Part shown: positions 44,374-56,172 of the stretch, piece after piece
Position numbering within the stretch: the first letter of the stretch is position 1
Layout: each line of letters opens with the position of its first letter
Origin: Rugalucina vietnamica
Taxonomy: Eukaryota > Mollusca > Bivalvia > Lucinida > Lucinidae
Length of the DNA stretch: 64,000 nt
Reading direction: 5' to 3'
Assembly (NCBI GenBank): GCA_964017185.1
Contig: OZ024876.1
Span: forward strand, 16,628,226 to 16,692,225
Notes under the pieces: generated by a model
Told to the model about the DNA's origin: nothing
Seen by the model: the letters and a program-made list of their open reading frames with translations, nothing else
Database searches by the model: none
Made by a program: the position numbers and the translations under genes

Positions 44374-44574
44374 GAGCCGCGACGTGAGAAAACCAGTCTT
44401 TGTGGTCTCTGACCAGGTCCGACACAAACCGGCCTGTGCAGTCACTGAAGATGGCTAGAATCTTGAAATTTTGGATTTAGGTAGAAATTGTACTATCCAT
44501 GTAGCGAAAACGAACACGCTGATCAGCTGTGATTTCGCATAGGCAAAAATCTGTTTTTTTTTGTGACGCGGCTC
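44374..44574 (-). repeat. MITE-A copy after CTC1 exon o, TSD AGGT
   Basis: AGGT outside both ends; return arm deleted; inverted relative to the upstream copy. Confidence 0.82.
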
Positions 44575-44749
44575 AGGTGATGTCATTGTCGAAGTCATTA
44601 CAGTCAAGGACCAAAAGATTTTTCAAAAAAATCGGAAACTTCATAGACTTATAATGCCATTTTGTAAACATGTCGGGGCAAAGGTCATATTGGTTCCCTG
44701 TTCCGTTAACTAAACAGTTAAAATAGGATTGAGTCAGTCACTGTTATTT

Positions 44750-44983
44750 GAGCCGCCTCGTTGGAAAACCAACAATGTGGTTTCCGAACAGGTCCGACAC
44801 AAATCGGCCTGTACAAGCACAGAAAACAGCTAGAAGCTTGAAATTTCAGATTTAAGTAGAAGAGGAATTGTACTATCCGAGTAGCGAAAACAAAGGCGCT
44901 GATCAGCTTCGCGGTTACCGCGAAGCTGATCTGCGTCTTTGTTTTCGCCTATGCAGATTGTTGGTTTTCCCATGAGGCGGCTC
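44750..44983 (-). repeat. MITE-A copy, TSD ATTT
   Basis: ATTT outside both ends; complete palindrome. Confidence 0.88.
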
Positions 44984-45259
44984 ATTTACCTGTTCTTGCA
45001 AAAATGGTATAGCCTTATTATTATAGATCTGAATGGACTGCACAATCATGTGTTATCAATAATACAAATTGGTGAAACCACAACGATACGCAGATCATTA
45101 TGATCCATATAAAGTCGTTTTGATATTATTTGCTTTCATCGTTCTCAGTCATGGTGGTAGACCTCTGGCAGATCAAAAGTCAGAAACAGCATGTGAATGA
45201 AAGTAAATGTGGTCTAATTGCTGTAATTTGTTTGTTCTTCAGTAGCACAAATACAAAAT

Positions 45260-45493
45260 GAGCCGCCTCATGGGAAAACTAACAATCTGCATAGGCGAAA
45301 ACAAAGACGCAGATCAGCTTCGCAGTAACCGCGAAGCTGATCAGCGCCTTTGTTTTCGCCACTTGGGTAGTATAATTCCTCTTCTACTTAAATCCGAAAT
45401 TTCAAGCTTCTAGCTCTTTTCTGTGCTTGTACAGGCCGGTTTGTGTGGAACCTGTTCGGAAACCACATTGTTGGTTTTCCCACGAGGCGGCTC
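45260..45493 (+). repeat. MITE-A copy, TSD AAAT
   Basis: AAAT outside both ends; last intron of CTC1. Confidence 0.88.
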
Positions 45494-45603
45494 AAATGTT
45501 TGTACCACTATTACAATCTGAATATCCATTCACATCCTATTAAATAGGTCGGTCCAGTCTTTGATCTGCCAGAGGTCAAACCAAATTTTCATTGCCGTTT
45601 CAG

Positions 45604-45737
45604 ATTTCACAGAGAAATCAATGGACACTGGACTGGGTACAATAAAAACACGATGTTTACCCTTCTTACAGCTTGATTGTATTGGCCTCCAGCAATTTGA
45701 TGCTTCTGCCTCAGCTCTGCACTGCCTTACTGTTTAG
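45604..45737 (+). CDS. CTC1: CTC1 terminal exon p with stop codon
   Basis: The acceptor is TTGCCGTTTCAG. The exon completes the split Asp codon and reads DFTEKSMDTGLGTIKTRCLP, then FLQLDCIGLQQFDASASALH before CLTV and the stop TAG. Vertebrate CTC1 ends with a similar L-P-F-L...L-x-C-L strand, so this is taken as the true C-terminus. Confidence 0.86.
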
Positions 45738-45910
45738 GTGGTAGATTATGCCAGCCCAAACACCCGAAAAATGTGTGTGAAGTACATGTAATAGATTTTG
45801 AAAACACTGTGACATATTTCTTAAGTCATAGAATTGTATTTGTTACCATTCTAACTGAAGGTATACTTCAACAAGATTTCAATATTCACATATTGTATAT
45901 TTTGATACTA

Positions 45911-45916
45911 AATAAA
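45911..45916 (+). promoter_or_regulatory. CTC1 polyadenylation signal AATAAA
   Basis: A canonical AATAAA 174 nt after the CTC1 stop, followed by a GT-containing stretch (TGTGTT). Nothing coding on + follows before HINE sequence at about 45970. Confidence 0.6.
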
Positions 45917-45969
45917 GCATTTACTGTGTTATACCTGTATCGATTTATTGAAAATACCTATCGACGTCA

Positions 45970-46785
45970 GTGAGCTTATAGTATACCCATGCTCCATCAT
46001 CGTCTATCGTCGTCCACAATTTCAAACATCTTCTCCTCTAAAACCGCTGGGCCAATCAAAGCCAAACTTCATGTGGAGCATCCTTGGGAAGGGGGAACAA
46101 AAGCCAGGTCACTTGACCAAGATGGCTGCCATGGCTATAAATAGCAAAAACCTTTAAAAATTTTCTTCTCCAGAACCAGAAGGCCTATGATTTTGAAACT
46201 TGGCATGAAGCATCAGGCAATGGAGCTCTACAAAGTTTGTATAAATCTTGACCCTGGGATGACCTTGACCTGTTTTACGGCAAGGTCAACTTAGGTCGCT
46301 AATGCATTTGAATGATGAAAATAAGTACAATGTAATTAAATGAGGGGAAACTTGAAGGGAGTATGCAAATGGACAGAAGATTTATGAAAAAAAAATGACC
46401 TCAGGGGGTTGTCTGCCCCTGTCCCAGGGCTATATACATGTATATTACCATAATATTCAAATATCTTCTTTGAAACAGCTTGACCAATTAAAGCCAAACT
46501 TTATGTGGAGCATCGTTAGGTAGGTGGAATGAAACTTTGTATAAAAGGTCAAGGTCACATAACCAAGATGGCCACCATTGCTATACATGTAAATAGCAAA
46601 AACTTAAAAATCTTCTTCAGAACCAGAAGGGCTATGATTTTGAAACTTGGCATGAAGCATCAGGGAATGGAGCTCTACAAAGTTTATATAAATCATGACC
46701 TTTACCTATTTTATGGAAAGGTCAACTTAAGTCGCACATCCCAGATCTCAGGTGAGCATTTACAGGACCATTTGTCCTCTGGTAT
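45970..46785 (+). mobile_element. HINE-1 copy lacking its 5' tip
   Basis: Begins at GTGAGCTTATAGTATACCCA, has two core units, and ends CTCAGGTGAGCATTTACAGG, hairpin, TCTGGT. First repeat after the CTC1 polyA signal. Confidence 0.75.
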
Positions 46786-47003
46786 AATCATATTTCGATG
46801 TTGTACATGGTGATTTCAGATGCATAGAAATTGCATTTGAGCCGCCGCATCAAAAACCAACAATTTATACTGACAGACAAAAGAAACGCTACAGGTATAA
46901 TATGTCAAAAAAGCAATTTATCCGTATTGTATATTTGAAAACATAAAGAGTGATTATCATTTGATTAGCAACACAAAAAAGAATCTGAAATCACCTTCAG
47001 TTT

Positions 47004-48340
47004 TTAGCTCACCTGAGCCGAAGGCTCACAAGGTGAGCTTATAGGATGGCCATGCTCCGTCGTCCGTCCGTCCATCTGTCGTCGTCCGTCCACAATTTCA
47101 AAGATCTTCTTCTCTGAAACCGCTTGGCCAATCAAAGCCAAACTTCATGTGGAGCATCCTTAGGAAGGGGGAACAAAAGTATATATAAATGATCCAGGTC
47201 ACATGACCAAGATGGCCGCCATGCCCATATATGGTAAAAACCAAAAAAAATTCTTCTCTGGTACTGGTGGACCGATTTCAGCAAAACTTGGTATGTAGCA
47301 TAGGGGACTTTGGTCCATCATAGTTTATATAAATCATGACCTTGGGTTGACCTTGACCTATTTTATAGCAAGGTCAATTTTGGTTACATTGGCTTTTCAA
47401 TGGAAAAAAAGTGAAAACATTGAATTTTTCAGGAAGTTTTGTAGACTGTGACCTGAAAGTTGGTAGATACAGACAACATGCTGAGCTAATGAAGTGATGT
47501 GAGTATTAAAGGTCAAGGTTATTTCTTGACCTTGGCCAAAGGTCATTTACAAATTAAATGTTAAACTTAATTTTCTCAGTAACCGGCTAACCGCTCAAAC
47601 AATCAAAGCCAAATTTTATATGTAGTATCCTTAGGATGAGGGAATGAAAGTTAGTATAAATAGTCAAGGTCACATGACCAAGATGGCCGCCATGGCTATA
47701 AATAGCAAAAACCTTTAAAAATCTTCTCCAGAACCAAAAGGCCTATGATTTTGAAACCTGGCATGAAGCATCATGGGGAGGAGCTCTACAAAATTTATAT
47801 AAATCATGACTCTGGGATGACCTTGACCAATTTTACGGCAAGGTCAACATAGGTCGCTCATGAATTTGAATGGGGAAAATTATCAAAATGTCATTTGACA
47901 GGAAAAACTTTATGGAAATGGGTAAATGGACTGAATATTTATGATTCTGAAAAAAAGGACCCCAGGGCCAGCTCTGCCCAAATCCGGGTGGCAATATACA
48001 TGTATCTATTACCATGATATTCAAAGATCTTTTTCTCTGAAACCGTTTGGCCAATCAAAGCCAAACGTCTTGTTGGGTATTCTTAGGAAGGGAGAATGAA
48101 AGTTTATATAAATGGTCAAAGTCACATGACCAAGATGGCCACCATGGCTATAAATAGCAAAAAACCTTTAAAATCTTCTTCTCCAGACCCAGAAGGCCTA
48201 TGATTTTGAAACTTGGCATGAAGCATCAGGGAAAGGAGCTCTACAAAGTTTATATAAATCATGACCTTGGGATGACCTTGACCTATTTTATATATCCCAG
48301 TTCTCAGGTGAGCGTTTACAGGACCATTGGTCCTCTTGTT
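47004..48340 (+). mobile_element. HINE-1 copy inside the Tc1 element
   Basis: 5' TTAGCTCACCTGAGCCGAAG, three core units, 3' CTCAGGTGAGCGTTTACAGG, hairpin, TCTTGTT. The Tc1 sequence resumes as TCACAATAGCGTC. Confidence 0.82.
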
Positions 48341-48377
48341 TCACAATAGCGTCTAACGTCACACTACCCTCATTTCA

Positions 48378-49377
48378 AGTTTCACAAGAATCAGTATCTG
48401 GTAAAAGCACCCCTGTTGTTGATCACCGCTACACATCGACGTCATATGGAGGCTATAAGTCTGTTAATTGACGCTTGTGGTATACACTGCCACTCTTCCG
48501 TTAGGGCGGCCCGCAGCTGATCTAACGTCGCTGACTGCTGACGACGTTTACGTACCCTCCTATCCAATTGATCTCATAAATGCTCTATCGGCGATAGATC
48601 TGGTGATAGAGCTGGCCATGGTAGCACATAGATTGTTATTCCATCTTAGATAGTCCATATTGTCCCGTGCAACATGTGGACGGGCGTTGTCCTGCTGAAA
48701 TGTACCGCCATTTCTCCTGATAAATGGAACAACATGAGGGGTCAAAATGTCGGTATTTCTGAGCATTTAAAGTTCCGTTCATAAACACTAGATCTGTTCT
48801 CCCATGTGCTGTGATTCCACCCCAAACCATCACACTGCCACCACCATAACGATCGTGACGCAGTACACATTTTTTACGGAATCTCTCGCCAGGTCTACGT
48901 AACATCCTTGCTCGGCCGTCCACACGACGTAACAGAAATCTGGACTCATCACTGAATAGGACTCGTCCCCACTGACGAATTGTCCATCTTAAGAACCTGC
49001 GAGCCCATTGCAAATGTTGACGTAACGTTGTATGAAAAGAGGACCACGGTATGGTCTCCGTGGACGTGAACCGATTGCAGCAAGCCGGCGTAAAACTGTC
49101 TGGGAACTAATCCTATGTCGAAACGGCAAGTCTGCAGCAATTTCCACAGCGTTTGCGAACCTAGTAACCGGATGAAGCGATCCTGAACATGTGACATCAC
49201 GCGTGGCCTACCAGATCTGGGTCGGTCATCTGTGGTCTGAGTGTTTCTAACACGGCTCACAAGACGATTTATTGTGGTTCTGTGCATACCAAAGCGTCGG
49301 GCTACCTCGCCTTGGGAAACTCCAGCATCAAGCATACCAATCGCTCGCTCCCAATTGACTTTGTCGAGACATGGCAT
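48378..49377 (-). pseudogene. Dead Tc1-like (DDE) transposase
   Basis: On the minus strand, in order: a helix-turn-helix DNA-binding region (MPCLDKVNWERAIGML; GEVARRFGMHRTTINRLVSR; RPRSGRPR), the first catalytic Asp in LFSDESRF, a VMVWGG motif, the second in QQDNARPHVA, and a Glu in LSPIEHL. The spacing fits a Tc1/mariner DDE transposase. At least two frame breaks separate these blocks and a stop follows SPIEHL, so it is inactive. It is the core of the element at 46868-52092. Confidence 0.88.
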
Positions 49378-49604
49378 AACAGCAATATTCGGGAACTAAA
49401 GTGTTGCGTGTTTTTCTAAACAGTGATAATGAGTAGATTGCATGCATGTTGCAAAAATCGAATTTTGCTTTTATCATGCCAATAAAATCACAAAAATCAT
49501 GTTTTTAGACAAACAAAGTTATCATGTGTAAGTACAGGCAAAATTGAATCGAACAACCTCAGTTGACCTTGTGTGAAAGGGGGAAATATAGGGCAATAAG
49601 GAAA

Positions 49605-52032
49605 ACCAGAGGATCAATGGTCCTGTAAACGCTCACCTGAGATCTGCTGTATATACGAATGTTATAGAAAATAGTCCCAGTATAGGGGCAGGTGAAGCCC
49701 TTGGGCCATTATTTTTTCAGAATAATCAATATACTGTCTATACATTCCCTTCAAATGACATTTTAACAGTTTACCCATTCAAACACATAGGCAACCCATG
49801 TTAACCTTGCCTTAAAATAGGTCAAGGTCATCACAGGGTCATGATTTATACATAAATTGTAGTACTTGAGTCATTGATGCTTCATGCCAAGTTTCTTCGA
49901 AATCGGTCCACCGGTTCCAGAGAAGAAGATTTTTTAAGGGTTTATACCATATATGGGCATGGCAGCCATCTTGGTCATGTGACCTTGATTATTGCTTGGC
50001 GCGACACCTCATTGAAACGGAATGAGGATTTCTTCTCAATCTGTTGGGCTTTTCCTTTAATCTGTGGGGTTTCCCTTTGACATCCAGGGGCCTGGTTCCA
50101 GTCGCAATGTTTTTATACACTTCTTGCATAATAAATAAATTGAAGACGGAAACCAGACTTGCTCTCCGCCGTTTTTATTAGGACTTGTGGGAAGAATGAC
50201 GTACTTGGATCTAACGTTAAACATTTAGTTGGCGTTCTGGACGGATAATGCTAAAACCCGGAACTTTGTCCTAGGACCGACCAAGTACGAAAGCTTGAAA
50301 TCCACCGTAGCGAGGAAGTGTTCATGACCGATGCGACCCATCGAGTTACCGAAAAACTCCACAAACCTACGAAAAACCACAACACACAGACAAATATTGG
50401 TATATACAGACTAGCCAAGCGTTCCTTTTAACAAGGAAAATTTATTTATATACACATTGATTCCCCCATTCTATAAATTTGGCTTTGATTGGCCAAGCAG
50501 TTTCAGAGGAGAAGATGTTTGAATATTATGGTAATATACATGTATAATGCCCCAGGGCTGGGGCAAATGAGCCCCTGGGGTCCAATTTTTTTCAGAATCA
50601 TTAATATTCAGTCCTTCTGCCCATTTCCTGCAAAACTTTCACTTGAAATGACATTTTAAAAGTTTTCCCCCATTCAAGTGCATTGGCGACCTATGTTGAC
50701 CTTGCTGTAAAATAGGTCAAGGTCAATCCAAAGGTCATAATTTATATATACACATACATGTGATGAGTTGAAAAGTGGCTTCAGGGAGATTTTTATTTCA
50801 TTTCAGGGAGGTTTTTGGAAAATGTATAGAATATATATAGGAAAATTCCTGATCCATTTCAGGGAGACTTTGAATTTTGTTCAAAAAAAAGGTATATTTT
50901 AGAAGATTTTCAGTCAGTTTTAAGGCTCATTTCCTGGAGTCTCCCTGATGATGAGGGAGGTATCACATGTATGTATACATTGTAGTACTTCAGTCCCTGA
51001 TGGTTCATGCAAAGTTTTGTTGAAATTGGTCTGTTGGTTCAGGAGAAAAAGAATTTTAAACGGTTTTTACCATATATGGGCATGGCGGCCATCTTGGTCA
51101 TGTGACCTGGATTATTTATAAAGACATTGATTCCCCCTTCCCATAGATGCTTCCTATAAAATTTGGCTTTGATTGGCCAAGTGGTTTCAGAGAAGAAGAT
51201 CTTTGAATATTTTTGTAATATACATGTCAAGGTCATCCAACGGTCATAATTTATAAACATATTGTAGTACTCTAGTCCCCAATGCTTCATGCCAAGTTTC
51301 GTTGAAATCAGTCCAGTGGTTCCGGAGAAGAAGAATTTTGAAGGGTTTTTACCATATATGGGCATGGCAACCATCTTGATCATGTGACCTGGATTATTTA
51401 TAAACACATTGATTCCCCCTTCCCATAGATGCTTCAAATAAAATTTGGCTTTGATTGGCCAAGTGGTTTCAGAGAAGATGATCTTTGAATATTTTTGTAA
51501 TAAACATGTATATTGCCCCGGGGTGGGGGCAGACCAACCCCTGGGGTCCAAATTTTTCCAGAATTACCTACCTTCAGTCCATTTGCCCATTTCCTGCAAG
51601 ATTTGCCTTTCAAATGACATTTTAACAATTTTCCCCATTCAAATGCATGGGCGACCTATGTTGACCTTGCCGTAAAATAGGTCAAGGTCATCCAAAGGTC
51701 ATAATTTATAAAAACATTGTAGTACTCTAGACCCCGATGCTTCATGCCAAGTTTGGTTGAAATCGGTCCAGTGGTTCCGGAGAAGAATTTTGAAGGGTTT
51801 TTACCATATATGGGCATGGCGGCCATCTTGGTCATGTGACCTGGATTATTTATAAACACATTGGTTCCCCCTTCCTATAGATGCTTCATATAAAATTTGG
51901 CTTTGATTGGCCAAGCGGTTTCAGAGAAGAAGATCTTTGAAAATGGTGGTCGATGGACGGACGACGGACGGACGCCGGATCATGGCCATCCTATAAGGTC
52001 ACCTTGTGAGCCTAACGGCTCAGGTGAGCTAA
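49605..52032 (-). mobile_element. Second HINE-1 inside the Tc1, minus orientation
   Basis: 3' end ACCAGAGGATCAATGGTCCT at 49605 and 5' end CTCAGGTGAGCTAA at 52031. Four or five core units are interrupted by a foreign ~445-bp segment at 49996-50440. Confidence 0.8.
49996..50440. mobile_element. 445-bp insertion of unknown class in HINE-1 core
   Basis: The HINE core normally reads GGATTATTTATATACACATT. Here GATTATT is followed by foreign sequence and then TTATTTATATACACATT, so about 5 bp (TTATT) may be duplicated. The insert has AATAAATAAA near 50131 but no frame. It could be a solo LTR; TG...CA ends are not clear. Confidence 0.45.
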
Positions 52033-52439
52033 AAATAAACTTTTTTCAAAATTTGCATAATTAGGGTGTAGTGTTTCTTTTGTCCGTCAGTATACATATG
52101 CGAAAACAAAGGTGCAGATCAGCTGTGTAGTAATTGCACAGCTCATCAGCGTCTTTGTTTTCACTACACTGATAATATAATTCTTCTTCTCCCTAAATCC
52201 GAAATTAAAGCTTCTAGCCTGCTTCTGTGACTATGCACGCCAGTTTGTGTCAGACCTGGTCGTAAACCCAAATTGATGGTTTTCTCATACGAAGGCTCAA
52301 ATGAGCTTGTTATTATGCGAGAACAGATTGCTCTCCTTGAATGAAGACAATGAAGGAGAAAATATGTTTTCTTGAAAGAATGTGCTTGATGGTATTAGTC
52401 CTACTGCTTGCAACCTGGCAGAGCTCTTTATCTTTAAAT

Positions 52440-52673
52440 GAGCCGCCTCGTGGGAAAACCAGCAATGTGGTTTCCGACCAGGTCTGACATAAACCAAGCT
52501 GTACAAACACAGAAAGGAGATAAAAGCTTGAAATTTCGGATTTAAGTAGAAGAGGAATTGTACTATCCGAGTAGCGAAAACAAAGGCGCTGATCAGCTTC
52601 GCGGTCACCACGAAGCTGATCTGCGTCTTTGTTTTCACCTATGCAGATGGTTGGTTTTCCCATGGGGCGGCTC
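52440..52673 (-). repeat. MITE-A copy
   Basis: Complete; flanks AAAT and TTTT differ. Confidence 0.82.
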
Positions 52674-52704
52674 TTTTAATGGTAGGAAACTGTGTCATAT
52701 TATT

Positions 52705-52915
52705 GTCCCATTGCACCACTCATTCATTTGAGATTATCGGCCGTCGTTTGAAGGTCATGTTGGCAGATCATATAAATAGCACAGCTATTCGATACAATGT
52801 ATCATATAAGTACAATCTCTGACATACTGCGTCAGGAAGTCAACTCTCTGGCTCAGTGGTTAGAGCATTGGATTTCTACCCAAGCGATCCCGGTTCGAAT
52901 CCCATCAGGGACGTG
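52705..52915 (+). repeat. tRNA-related repeat (copy 2)
   Basis: Same leader (GACATACTGCGTCAG) and boxes A and B as 12772-13004; ends CCCATCAGGGACGTGG. Confidence 0.65.
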
Positions 52916-53139
52916 GGATTTGTTCAAGCTATGCATCATTTCTTATTTACGAATTTTCATATTCGTAAGAAGACGTACAGGAAAAAACGAAAATAAAAAT
53001 ATCATTATAATGTTATTTTATTATTACAAATTAATACTGAGGAAATAAAAACTAACAGATGAGACAGATGGATGTTAAATTATGGATGTTAACTGATGAA
53101 AAAAAGTTGCACACCGATATTTAATGATTTTAATTATCT

Positions 53140-53316
53140 GCATATGTGAAAACAAACAGTAACTGCCAAGCTGATCAGCGCCTTTGTTTTCGCTATGCGA
53201 ATAGTAGAATTCCTCTACTTTTTAAATCCAAAATAGCCATTTTCTATGCTTGTACAGCTTGGTTTGTGTCGGACCTGATCGGAAACTGCATTATTGGTTT
53301 TCTCAACGCCGTTCAA
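53140..53316 (+). repeat. MITE-A fragment
   Basis: Left end missing; second arm and right half present. Confidence 0.65.
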
Positions 53317-53356
53317 ATGCTTGTTGCTACAATACCTGCATGCTAATTGTTGATTT

Positions 53357-54862
53357 TTAGCTCACCTGAGCCGTCAGGCTCACAAGGTGAGCTTATAGTA
53401 TACCCATGCTCCGTCGTCCGTCCGTCCGTCCGTCGTCCACCATTTTCAAAGATCTTCTTCTCTGAAACAGCTTGGCCAATCAAAGCCAAATTTTACATGA
53501 AGCATCTATGGGAAGGGGGAACCAATGTGTATATAAATAATCCAGGTCACATGACCAAGATGGCCGCCATGCCCATATATGGTAAAAACCCTTCAAAAAT
53601 CTTCTTCTCCGGAACCACTGGACCGATTTCAACCAAACTTGGCATGAAGCATCGATGACTCAAGTACTACAATGTGTATATAAATCATGACCTTGCGGTG
53701 ACCCTGACCTATTTTACGGCAAGGTCAACATAGGTCGCCTTTGCATTTGAATGGGAAAAATTGTTAAATTGTCATTTAAAGGAAAAATCTTGCAGAAAAT
53801 GAGCAGTAGGACTGAATATTAATGATTCTGAAAAAAATTGGGCACCAGGGGCTCATCCGCCCCCACCCCGAGGCAATATACATGTGTATTATCATAATAT
53901 TCAAACATCTTCTCCTCTGAAACCGCTTGGCCAATCAAAGCCAAATTTTACATGAAGCATCTATGGGAAGGGGGAACCAATGTGTATATAAATAATCCAG
54001 GTCACATGACCAAGATGGCAGCCATGCCCATATATGGTAAAAACCCTTCAAACCCTCCGGAACTGGTGGACCGATTTCAAAGAAACATGGCTTGAAGCAT
54101 CGATGGCTAAAGTACTACAATGTGTATATAAATCATGACCCTGTGGTGACCTTGACCTATTTTACGACAAGGTCAACATAGGTCGCCTATGCAAGTGAAT
54201 GGGGAAAACTTTTAAAAAGTCATTTGAGGTGAAAATCTTGCAGCAAATAGTTAGCAGGACTGAATATTAATGATTCTGAAAAAAAGTTGGACCCAAGGAC
54301 TTATATGGCCCCACCCCGAGGCAATATACATGTAAATTGCAATAATATTCAAACATCTTCACCTCTGAAACCGCTTGGCCAATTAAAGCCAAATTTTATG
54401 TGAAGCATCCATAGGATGGGGGAATTAATGTGTATATAAATAATTTAGGTCACATGACCAAGATGGCCGCCATGCCCATATATGGTAAAAACCCTTCAAA
54501 AATCTTCTCTGAAACCAATAGACTGATTTCAAGGAAACTTCGTGTGAAGCATCAATGGCTAAAGTACTCCAATGTATATATATAAATCATGACCCTGTGA
54601 TGACCTTGACCAAGTTTATGGCAAGGTCAGCATGGGTTGCCTATGCATTTGAATGGGGAAAACTTTTAAAAATGTCATTTGAAGAGAAAAGCCAGCAGGA
54701 TATTGGCAAATGGACGAATATTGATTATTTTGAAAAAAGAAAATGGCCCAAGGGCGTCATCTGCCCCTGCACTGGGGTTAAATACCATAATAGTCAAACA
54801 TGTTTATTGGTATATGCAGCAGATCTCAGGTGAGCGTTTACAGGACCATTGGTCCTCTGGTT
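53357..54862 (+). mobile_element. HINE-1 copy, complete, + orientation
   Basis: 5' TTAGCTCACCTGAGCCGTCA, three core units, 3' CTCAGGTGAGCGTTTACAGG, hairpin, TCTGGTT. The 5' part contains CGTCCGTCCGTCC microsatellite. Confidence 0.85.
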
Positions 54863-55290
54863 TTTAATTTTGAGAGGAAACTGATTCAAGCAACACTATC
54901 TGTATTGAAACAATATCAGCCAACTACATCTGATGACTACCAACCACTACTGTACTATAGGTAAAATACTTTTGACCTTGCCGCTTGAACTCACGTGACT
55001 GAATCAAGCGCATATATTGTTATTAGGTAGAGCAATCATCGTAATTCAGATATGTGTGTGATAGTCATAAACCGTTAGTGTAGTGGGGCAATATGCAGTC
55101 AAAAAACACGTGAAAATTGACATTACATATTTCTCATCATGAAATATTCACATGAATATGTATAGCGTGGTATCAAGTGGCACAGTCAAAGTTATTTACC
55201 TATACTGGTACTTGGGAACTCATTTCATGAGGCTATACAATATCAACTTAACAATAAAATTACTACTATAGCTTGAATTTGACCTCTGGC
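54863..55290. other. Intergenic, nothing recognised
   Basis: A short open stretch at 54877-54960 that ends with a GT looks exon-like but connects to no gene (see rejected). The remainder is AT-rich. Confidence 0.4.
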
Positions 55291-55293
55291 ATG

Positions 55294-55557
55294 TCCATGA
55301 AATAAATACCCCCTTATACCCCACTTTTATATAGTAAAGCTGGGATATGCAGGAGTATACCTCCAAAACATAGATTGTGGGTACTCGTTAGAACCGCCTC
55401 GCCGGGGCAGTTCTAACATCTCGCCGAGGCGGTTCTAACGTGTATCCACAATCTATGTATCGAGCAAAAATCAGAAAAATATCAATAAATAATTTTCATT
55501 TTTTTACAACTTTAAAAATCTCTGTATATTGCATGGGCAAGTTTTCTTAATGAGTCA
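55294..55557 (+). repeat. MITE-B copy with duplicated centre
   Basis: GCAGTTCTAACATCTCGCCG and GGCGGTTCTAACG repeat the inner arm. Confidence 0.78.
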
Positions 55558-55560
55558 GCA

Positions 55561-55691
55561 GAGTCCATGAAGTAGCATGTCACACGTAAATGAGGACAAA
55601 ATGTCGGTTGCAAGTTTTCTGTTAGGCTTCGGTTGCACATGCAGTGACTGCTATTAACTGAATACCCTTTCACGTGCTACTTCATGGACTC
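55561..55691. repeat. 131-bp MITE
   Basis: Inverted ends GAGTCCATGAAGTAGCATGT and the complement of GAGTCCATGAAGTAGCACGT. Confidence 0.65.
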
Positions 55692-55719
55692 GCCTAGAGG
55701 TCAAGGTCGAGCTATATAG

Positions 55720-56146
55720 GAGCCATGTCAACTAAAAACATTGCATTTTGCAAATCAAAGACACAGATTAGATAAAAGGTTAAGGCACAGGATAAATACC
55801 TTTGTTTTTGATACAAAGCCAGTACAATTTTTCTGTCTAAATCTGAAATTTTGAGCACTTAGCAAACTGTATTTGTAACACCTCTTTGTGTAAGGTCATA
55901 TAGTAGTTTTTCTAGTGACATGGCTCATACCTACTATTGCACATTATTTGAGCCCCATCATGAGAAAACCAACAATGTGGTTTCTGAATAGGTCCGACAT
56001 AAACTGAGCTGTACAAGCACAAGATGGCTAGAGGCTGGAAATTTTAGATTTATAAACAATAGGAATTGCACTTTCCATGTAGCAAAACAAAGGCGCTGAT
56101 CAGCTTTGCAGTTTGAAAATGTTAGTTTTCTCATGACACAGCTCAT
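55720..56146. repeat. Two decayed MITE-A copies
   Basis: 55720-55925 is highly diverged; 55950-56146 (-) lacks the return arm. Confidence 0.6.
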
Positions 56147-56172
56147 TTCATTTTACAACACAAATTTCAATT

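Larger units (their letters stand above)
1485..45916 (+). other. CTC1: CTC1-like gene, 3' portion (16 exons), to its polyA signal
   Basis: CTC1 is the large OB-fold subunit of the CST complex (CTC1-STN1-TEN1), which binds single-stranded DNA at telomeres and recruits DNA polymerase alpha-primase for C-strand fill-in. The 16 exons total 3,346 nt, about 1,115 codons, close to the full size of vertebrate CTC1 (about 1,200), so only the N-terminus is missing. The family call rests on the C-terminal half: LYPPGLLPG-like YPLGLLPGAVVMF, a Cys-rich ribbon CVCGCCG...CSSAGC, VDDGTSVAMV followed by LLGL..W, and a final CLPFLQLDCIGLQQF. These match my memory of vertebrate CTC1 in order and spacing. AATAAA lies at 45911-45916, 174 nt after the stop. 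Confidence 0.88.
46868..52092 (-). mobile_element. Tc1-like transposon, interrupted by two HINEs
   Basis: The ends are matching inverted repeats: left TACTGACAGACAAAAGAAAC, right the complement of TACTGACGGACAAAAGAAAC. They are flanked by TA (46866-46867 and 52093-52094). Removing the HINEs at 47004-48340 and about 49605-52032 leaves roughly 1.45 kb, the usual Tc1 size. The whole insertion splits a MITE-A whose halves are at 46838-46865 and 52095-52304. Confidence 0.85.
46838..52304 (+). repeat. MITE-A split by the Tc1 element
   Basis: Left part 46838-46867 (…AACCAACAATTTA), right part 52093-52304 (TACATATGCGAAAAC…). Confidence 0.8.

Noticed and set aside
51039-51551. Recurrent ORFs with MTKMAAMPIYGKNPSKIFFS, up to 170 residues
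   Set aside because: They are translations of HINE-1 tandem core units; unit length permits readthrough.
54877-54963. Open stretch RKLIQATLSVLKQYQPTTSD with a donor-like end, first considered as the last CTC1 exon
   Set aside because: Exon o joins in phase to 45604-45737, which has CTC1 C-terminal residues, a stop and a polyA signal. Nothing connects to this stretch.
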